Assembly (NCBI GenBank): GCA_009778255.1
Contig: WRKD01000075.1
Coordinates: 1 to 5,306 of the forward strand
Reading direction: 5' to 3'
DNA: 5,306 nucleotides
DNA from: Bacillota bacterium
GTDB taxonomy: Bacteria > Bacillota > Dehalobacteriia > UBA4068
The translations under genes and the position numbers were made by a program. The notes under the pieces were generated by a model that had not been told where the DNA came from, did no database searches, and worked only from the letters and a program-made list of their open reading frames with translations. Positions 1 to 3,447 of this stretch are shown piece by piece (positions within the stretch are counted from its first letter, which is position 1; each line of letters starts with the position of its first letter).

Positions 1-107
1 AAGTCCGCAATGACGGGGATATTTAGGTAATTAGTCTCATTTTGATCATTTTGTTAGTGTTTATTCTGGTTTCTAGAGGTGCCCTATAAAAAAACCATAT
101 AAAGGGC
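1..107. other. Upstream intergenic sequence, with a possible dispersed-repeat remnant
   Basis: No gene can be supported here. The first 18 bases, read on the complementary strand, contain CCCGTCATTGCGGA, which resembles the GTCATTGCG-type dispersed repeats found between genes in many bacteria, but only an edge is visible. The three forward frames all close by base 36, so a C-terminal tail of an upstream gene is also possible. Near the promoter, GCCCTATA (81-88) can pair with TATAAAGGGC (98-107) with a two-base bulge; no T run follows. Confidence 0.35.
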
Positions 108-136
108 TTGACAAATAAAAATCCTTCCTGTATTAT
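108..136 (+). promoter_or_regulatory. Sigma-A promoter of the gntR-ABC operon
   Basis: The -35 box TTGACA (108-113) is a perfect consensus match. It is followed by a 17-nt spacer and the -10 box TATTAT (131-136), five of six matches. Transcription would begin around 142-144, inside the palindrome described separately, giving a 5' untranslated region of only about 30 nt before the start codon at 176. It is the only strong promoter seen upstream of the three co-directional genes, so it probably drives all of them. Confidence 0.88.
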
Positions 137-160
137 TGTAGTGAGCGCTTAATACAATAA
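133..160. promoter_or_regulatory. Palindromic operator, probably bound by the GntR regulator
   Basis: This is a 28-bp inverted repeat centred between 146 and 147. Twelve of its 14 base pairs are symmetrical: outer arms TTATTGTA and TACAATAA, core AGCGCT, with only the pairs 141/152 and 143/150 failing. It overlaps the -10 box and the expected transcription start, so a bound dimer would block RNA polymerase. The half-sites ATTGTA and TACAAT separated by 12 nt resemble the inverted repeat reported for the Bacillus YtrA regulator (GTGTA/TACAC halves with a similar spacing). Binding by the adjacent gene product is inferred from this position and resemblance. Confidence 0.8.
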
Positions 161-175
161 GACAGGAGGGATCTA

Positions 176-544
176 ATGCCTTGGCAATTTGCGGCAGACC
201 GGCCAATTTACAGCCAATTGGTAGATTATTTAAGTATTTTCATTATCACCGGCAAGTATCAAGCAGGTGAGCGTTTACCCTCGGTAAGAGATTTGGCAGC
301 CGAGGCTAAGGTGAACCCCAATACCATGCAAAGGGCATTGGCCGAACTGGAGAATATGCAGCTAGTTTACTCCGAGCGAACCAGCGGCCGTTTTGTTACG
401 GATGATAAAGAAATGATACAAACAACCAAAGAAATGCTGGCTCTTAAGCGCATTGAGCAATTTTACGCTGATATGGCCAGACTGGGTATAGGTTGGCAGC
501 AAGCCTTAAGCATGGCGGCTACAGGAAAGGAGCTAAAAACATGA
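176..544 (+). CDS. GntR-family transcriptional regulator, YtrA subfamily
   Basis: This is a 122-residue DNA-binding repressor, the usual size for YtrA-type GntR proteins, which lack the large ligand-binding domain of other GntR families. Residues about 10-75 form the winged helix-turn-helix: RPIYSQLVDYL opens the first helix, the block GERLPSVRDLA (31-41) is typical of GntR, and the recognition helix is near VNPNTMQRALAELE (46-59). The wing ends at SGRFV. Residues 77-122 are mostly helical and probably dimerise. The start is supported by AGGAGG at 164-169, 6 nt upstream. The stop overlaps the ATPase start as ATGA, so the two are translationally coupled. The palindrome across its own promoter suggests negative autoregulation relieved by an unknown signal. 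YtrA relatives typically control adjacent ABC transporters and often respond to cell-wall-active compounds; that role is inferred here. Confidence 0.93.
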   Translation: MPWQFAADRPIYSQLVDYLSIFIITGKYQAGERLPSVRDLAAEAKVNPNTMQRALAELENMQLVYSERTSGRFVTDDKEMIQTTKEMLALKRIEQFYADMARLGIGWQQALSMAATGKELKT

Positions 545-1278
545 ACGAAAACAACTTGGAAAATATTAACACAGAAACTATTGCCCCAATTCTGCAAGCA
601 GTTGCTTTAAAAAAACGCTACGGCAGCTGCTTGGCTCTGGATGCCCTGGATTTTTCTTTAACGCGCGGACGCATTATCGGTTTACTTGGGCCTAATGGCA
701 GCGGTAAAACAACCTTGCTCAAGCTGGCTTGTGGCTTATTACAACCCAGCTCGGGAAAAATAGTAATAGATAATCATACACCCGGCATATATAGCAAAAG
801 CATTACCGCTTATTTACCGGATAAACCATATCTGAATGATTGGATGCGCGTGCAGCAGCTGATCAAGTTTTTTTCAGAACTATATGCCGATTTTTGCAGT
901 GAACGAGCTTATGAAATGCTAGACGCCCTAGGCATTGATTGTAGGGCGCGCCTAAAAACCTTATCGAAAGGTACAAAAGAAAAGGTGCAACTTATACTGG
1001 TTATGAGCCGTAAAGCCCAGCTTTATTTGTTAGATGAGCCAATCGGCGGCGTAGACCCGGCGGCGCGGGAATATATTGTAAACACCATTATTGGCAATTA
1101 CAGCGAAAACGCCACTGTTTTGATATCCACCCATATTATCAGCGATATTGAACCAGTTTTGGACGAAGTGATATTCCTCAACCGGGGAAAGATCACCCTG
1201 CAAACCACTGTAGATGATTTACGCGCAGAACGTGGTAAATCGGTAGACGAAATGTTTAGGGAGGTGTTCAAATGTTAG
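541..1278 (+). CDS. ABC transporter ATP-binding protein
   Basis: This 245-residue nucleotide-binding subunit would energise the permease encoded next, on the cytoplasmic face of the membrane. Visible motifs are Walker A GPNGSGKTT (50-58), the signature LSKGTKEKV (141-149), Walker B LYLLDEP (161-167) with the catalytic glutamate, D-loop GGVDPAAR (169-176) and the switch histidine in STH (196-198). The signature reads LSKG instead of LSGG, and the Q-loop region reads AYLPDKPYL (90-98), with Asp where Gln is usual. Both are common in exporter-type ATPases of the YtrB/CcmA group. I chose ATG 541 over the in-frame ATG at 493: 541 has AAAGGAG at 526-532, overlaps the upstream stop in ATGA, and avoids 16 non-homologous residues read from inside the regulator gene. 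The substrate cannot be read from the sequence. Confidence 0.93.
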   Translation: MNENNLENINTETIAPILQAVALKKRYGSCLALDALDFSLTRGRIIGLLGPNGSGKTTLLKLACGLLQPSSGKIVIDNHTPGIYSKSITAYLPDKPYLNDWMRVQQLIKFFSELYADFCSERAYEMLDALGIDCRARLKTLSKGTKEKVQLILVMSRKAQLYLLDEPIGGVDPAAREYIVNTIIGNYSENATVLISTHIISDIEPVLDEVIFLNRGKITLQTTVDDLRAERGKSVDEMFREVFKC

Positions 1279-2057
1279 GAAAACTCATAAAGTATGAATT
1301 AAAAGGAACTGCTCACTATTTTTTGCCTCTAATAGCAGCCATTCTTATACTTTCTCTAATCTTTTCCTTATTTGGCAGCCTCTATGCTCAATGGGCGACT
1401 TGGATAAGCGGTTTAATGATCTTTGTTGAAGTGGTATTGATCATTGCTTTAGCTGTGATGACCCTGGTTATCACGATACAGCGCTTTTATAAAAACCTCC
1501 TGGGTGATGAAGGCTATTTGATGTTTTCGCTGCCGGTAAGTACTCATTATAATATTCTAAGCAAGCTGCTGGTAGCAACACTTTGGAATATTGCCGTACT
1601 GCTTGCGGTAACTTTATCGATTGGTATTCTGGTCATGCATGCAGATATTGCAGGTATTCTACAGATGGCATGGCAGCAATTGACCCAGTGGCTAAATATG
1701 TCAAACTTTAGTATTTTATTTATAATATTAGAGTGGATCGTGGTGGGTTTGATAAGTGTGGCTGGCAATATACTCCTTCTCTATCTGGCTATGGCTATTG
1801 GTCAATTAGCAAATGAACATAAATTCCTAGCTTCTTTCGGCGCTTATATTGCCTTGCAATGCGCCTTAGGCATTCTAACAGCGCTACTTGCAATAATCAT
1901 ACCTTTCCATTTTACTCTGGATTGGCTGAACACTTTTTCACCCGTCGCATTAGTGCATATTATTACTCTAGCCGTAGCTGCCGATGCCATTATAGGCGGA
2001 ACCATATATTACTTTCTCACCCATTGGTTGTTGAAGCGAAAACTTAATCTAACCTAA
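1272..2057 (+). CDS. ABC-2-like transporter permease
   Basis: This 261-residue integral membrane protein is the likely partner of the upstream ATPase. Hydrophobicity suggests six membrane segments near residues 15-36, 44-69, 101-122, 148-176, 187-211 and 224-249, with a basic C-terminal tail (LLKRKLNL). The cytoplasmic stretch RFYKNLLGDEGYLMFSLPVS (71-90) is a hallmark of a clostridial permease group paired with GntR/ATPase cassettes; it probably contacts the ATPase. The start is supported by AGGGAGGTG at 1258-1266, 5 nt upstream, and the gene overlaps the ATPase end by 7 nt, implying coupled translation. It is the only permease in the unit, so the transporter is probably two permeases with two ATPases. 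Export of a peptide, lipid or drug-like compound is a family-based guess. Confidence 0.88.
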   Translation: MLGKLIKYELKGTAHYFLPLIAAILILSLIFSLFGSLYAQWATWISGLMIFVEVVLIIALAVMTLVITIQRFYKNLLGDEGYLMFSLPVSTHYNILSKLLVATLWNIAVLLAVTLSIGILVMHADIAGILQMAWQQLTQWLNMSNFSILFIILEWIVVGLISVAGNILLLYLAMAIGQLANEHKFLASFGAYIALQCALGILTALLAIIIPFHFTLDWLNTFSPVALVHIITLAVAADAIIGGTIYYFLTHWLLKRKLNLT

Positions 2058-2129
2058 TGCGGCGTTTTGCCTCGCAAACAGCGTGTCGAAAACTAAAGTT
2101 GAAAACTGAATAAGCATTCATATTAACAT

Positions 2130-2166
2130 GCGCCGGGCGGCTTATTAAACCACCCGGCGCTTTTTT
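2130..2166 (+). terminator. Rho-independent terminator of the ABC operon
   Basis: The arms GCGCCGGG (2130-2137) and CCCGGCGC (2153-2160) pair perfectly. One C/A mismatch and a further GG/CC pair extend the stem to eleven positions around a 9-nt AT-rich loop. Six T residues follow directly (2161-2166). It lies 72 nt after the permease stop and closes the three-gene transcription unit. Confidence 0.93.
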
Positions 2167-2405
2167 CATATATACAACAAACTAATCTTATAGCATTGTT
2201 TTTTTAACGCAATTCATTGACAAACAACGCCAAATATGATACTCTAAGAAAGCAAAACTACTATATATAATGCATTATCAAAAAACAATGCATTATTAAA
2301 GTTTTGAAGATTACCCCCAAAAAATCTTTTAAGCGTGCGAACTTTAGTAATAGTACCGTTTAAGCAGGCAACGATAAAACATTTTGCGCACGTTTTCTCT
2401 TTTTC
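2167..2405. other. Convergent intergenic spacer with short repeats
   Basis: This noncoding AT-rich stretch lies between the ABC operon terminator and the 3' end of the minus-strand regulator. It holds a 12-bp perfect inverted repeat (GCATTGTTTTTT at 2193-2204, its complement at 2280-2291) with arms 75 nt apart, and a 10-bp direct repeat AATGCATTAT at 2269-2278 and 2287-2296. A six-base inverted pair, CGTGCG at 2334-2339 and CGCACG at 2387-2392, encloses a 47-nt loop. On the minus strand it is followed some 8 nt later by a T run, so it could be a weak terminator for the regulator gene, but the long loop makes this doubtful. I see no coding gene. Confidence 0.6.
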
Positions 2406-2846
2406 CTATGCCGGATACCCAAACCCGGCTACTGCTGGCTGTTTATTGCATAACTGTGATAACTTAACATTATCTACAATATTATCTATTTGATCTTCAA
2501 GTAATCCCCAGGCTTGTGCTATTAGGCATTCTTTGTAGTTTTCACATGTATCTTTAGCATCGGCGGTACAGTGGATCTGAAAATATGTCGTCTCCATTAA
2601 GCGCATGATTTCTCCAACCGTAATTGTCTCTATGCCTTGAATAAGACAATATCCGCCTCCGGCTCCTTTAAAACTTTTCAAATAGCCGTGTTTACGAAGT
2701 TTTGTCGCAATCGACTCCAAATAAGCCTCGCTTATCCCCTGTTTTGCTGCAATATTTCGTAAGGTTGTTGGTCTGCTTTTCTCCTCAGTTTTTGCCAACT
2801 CCAATAAAAACCGTACGGCATATCTTGTTTGTGTTGATATTATCAT
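2406..2846 (-). CDS. Rrf2-family transcriptional regulator, probable Fe-S sensor
   Basis: This 146-residue regulator has the typical length and layout of Rrf2 proteins (IscR, NsrR, CymR). The N-terminus MIISTQTRYAVRFLLELA and the winged helix with ISEAYLESIATKLRKHGYLKSFKGAGGGY (38-66) are diagnostic; the glycine-rich wing precedes the dimerisation helix. Cys93, Cys101 and Cys107, in the stretch IHCTADAKDTCENYKECL, sit where IscR and NsrR bind an Fe-S cluster, so it probably senses iron-sulfur status, redox or nitric oxide. Cys67 and Cys133 are extra. The start ATG has a GGGGGT-like ribosome binding site about 6 nt upstream (2852-2857 on the plus strand). TATAAT-like boxes occur at 2897-2910 on the minus strand without a good -35. 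It stands alone, divergent from the surface-protein gene; whether it controls that gene is unknown. A cluster-free CymR-like role is less likely because all three cysteines are present. Confidence 0.92.
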   Translation of the reverse strand: MIISTQTRYAVRFLLELAKTEEKSRPTTLRNIAAKQGISEAYLESIATKLRKHGYLKSFKGAGGGYCLIQGIETITVGEIMRLMETTYFQIHCTADAKDTCENYKECLIAQAWGLLEDQIDNIVDNVKLSQLCNKQPAVAGFGYPA

Positions 2847-3078
2847 TTTTCAACCCCCACTTTCCGGTAATTCCGCTAATTCTACATTAGATAACCATTA
2901 TATTATTATAATCGTCATCTTGCTTACACAGTTTAGCAATTTCTTCAAAAATTATAGGAAATTTTTTTAAACGATAAAAGTAAAATTTTTTTATCTTTAA
3001 TTCCTATATCTTTACTATATTTGCATGGTTTTTCCTCAATTTACCAACATTTTATACACAAATCCCTTGCCACACTGT
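2847..3078. other. AT-rich intergenic region upstream of the Rrf2 gene
   Basis: No credible coding gene is visible in these 232 nt. The region must hold the promoter and operator of the minus-strand regulator. Candidates are two TATAAT-like boxes (complement of 2897-2902 and 2905-2910) and a small dyad CTAAT-N5-ATTAG at 2876-2890 between them and the start codon. Further out is a larger AT-rich symmetrical zone: TATAGGAA at 2953-2960 is the exact complement of TTCCTATA at 3001-3008, and inside it GATAAAA (2973-2979) pairs with TTTTATC (2989-2995). These could be an operator shared by the divergent genes or simply low-complexity AT sequence. Confidence 0.5.
2876..2890. promoter_or_regulatory. 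Small dyad in the Rrf2 gene leader, possible autoregulatory operator
   Basis: CTAAT (2876-2880) and ATTAG (2886-2890) form a perfect five-base dyad around TCTAC, 30 nt upstream of the regulator start codon and just downstream of its TATAAT-like boxes. Rrf2 proteins commonly repress their own genes from sites in this position. The dyad is short, so chance is a real alternative. Confidence 0.25.
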
Positions 3079-3108
3079 TTTACTTAAATTGATGGAAAAT
3101 CGTATAGC
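3079..3108 (+). promoter_or_regulatory. Candidate promoter of the surface-protein gene
   Basis: TTTACT (3079-3084, four of six matches to TTGACA) is separated by 18 nt from TATAGC (3103-3108, four of six matches to TATAAT). Transcription would begin near 3115, at the base of the first leader hairpin, leaving a leader of about 330 nt. The match is weak and other AT-rich positions upstream could serve instead. Confidence 0.25.
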
Positions 3109-3112
3109 ATGC

Positions 3113-3159
3113 TCTCGCAGTACTTCATAACATATTAAATAGCGCTGATTACTGCGAGA
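3113..3159 (+). promoter_or_regulatory. Leader hairpin 1 with 10-bp perfect stem
   Basis: TCTCGCAGTA (3113-3122) and TACTGCGAGA (3150-3159) are exact reverse complements around a 27-nt loop that contains the palindrome AGCGCT. An alternative pairing exists between GTACTT (3120-3125) and AAGTAC (3160-3165), which would compete with the top of the main stem. No T run follows, so it is not an intrinsic terminator. It may be a structural element of the leader RNA or a DNA operator. Confidence 0.6.
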
Positions 3160-3165
3160 AAGTAC

Positions 3166-3447
3166 ACCCAGCTGGTTTTCGCCTTAAGAAAGGAGGTAAA
3201 ATTGCCTTATCTATAGGGCATGCGTCAAAGTTTTGATGCTTTCCTTATGATTTCCATAGAGGTTTCTATGCACCCGACAGGTTCGGATTTTACAAACTAT
3301 CACTTGTCTTTTTAGGGTTGGTAAACCGGTTGGAAAATCCCTCAGGAGAGAAAAAATCAAAAACTAAAGAATCCACAAAAACACATAAAAGCGCTATTGA
3401 AAGACCCAAAAATGGTCAAACTCCAAAGGAAGGAAGGTTTAGATGCG
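3166..3447 (+). promoter_or_regulatory. Hairpin-rich 5' leader, class not recognised
   Basis: No coding gene is credible here, but successive pairings are: GCGTCAAA/TTTGATGC (3222-3229 with 3232-3239, one G-U pair, innermost pairs lost to the loop); CATAGA/TCTATG (3255-3260 with 3265-3270, loop GGTT); CCGA/TCGG (3274-3277 with 3283-3286); and GGATTTT/AAAATCC (3285-3291 with 3334-3340), which encloses ACAA/TTGT (3292-3295 with 3304-3307) and GGTT/AACC (3316-3319 with 3324-3327) as a possible three-way junction. The CCGA/TCGG hairpin and the junction stem share 3285-3286, so they are mutually exclusive, as in a switch. A perfect AAAGGAGGT at 3190-3198 has no good start codon after it. From about 3350 the sequence is A-rich and unstructured up to the ribosome binding site. 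A cis-acting RNA is my inference; no known family was recognised. Confidence 0.42.
3426..3437 (+). promoter_or_regulatory. Ribosome binding site deciding the surface-protein start
   Basis: The purine run AAGGAAGGAAGG ends 10 nt before ATG 3448. An in-frame ATG at 3412 has no ribosome binding site and would place an unusual charged stretch before the signal peptide. ATG 3443 is closer to the run but opens a 10-codon frame that stops at 3473-3475. ATG 3448 is therefore preferred. Confidence 0.7.

Noticed and set aside
74..107. Upstream terminator at GCCCTATA/TATAAAGGGC
   Set aside because: The stem is short with a two-base bulge and is followed directly by the -35 box rather than a T run.
493..540. 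Longer N-terminus for the ABC ATPase starting at ATG 493
   Set aside because: It lies inside the regulator gene in another frame, adds residues unlike the ATPase family, and has no ribosome binding site. ATG 541 has AAAGGAG and an ATGA overlap.
1547..1768. Minus-strand open frame of 73 codons inside the permease gene
   Set aside because: It is antisense to a well-supported membrane protein and has no recognisable domain.
1859..2047. Plus-strand open frame of 62 codons within the permease 3' end
   Set aside because: It is an out-of-frame reading of the permease with a low-complexity Arg/His/Ser-rich product and no start context.
2702..2890. Plus-strand open frame of 62 codons opposite the Rrf2 gene
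   Set aside because: It is the antisense shadow of the conserved helix-turn-helix coding region; no independent evidence supports it.
3191..3290. c-di-GMP (GEMM-I) riboswitch in the surface-protein leader
   Set aside because: CTATG followed by CAGGTTCGGAT faintly recalls the 3' side of that riboswitch, but the conserved 5' core, the GAAA tetraloop and the GACGCAAAGCC block are not present.
3311..3330. T-box antiterminator motif
   Set aside because: AGGGTTGGTAAACC only superficially resembles the T-box AGGGTGGNACC; no specifier loop or terminator is visible and the downstream gene is not an amino-acid gene.
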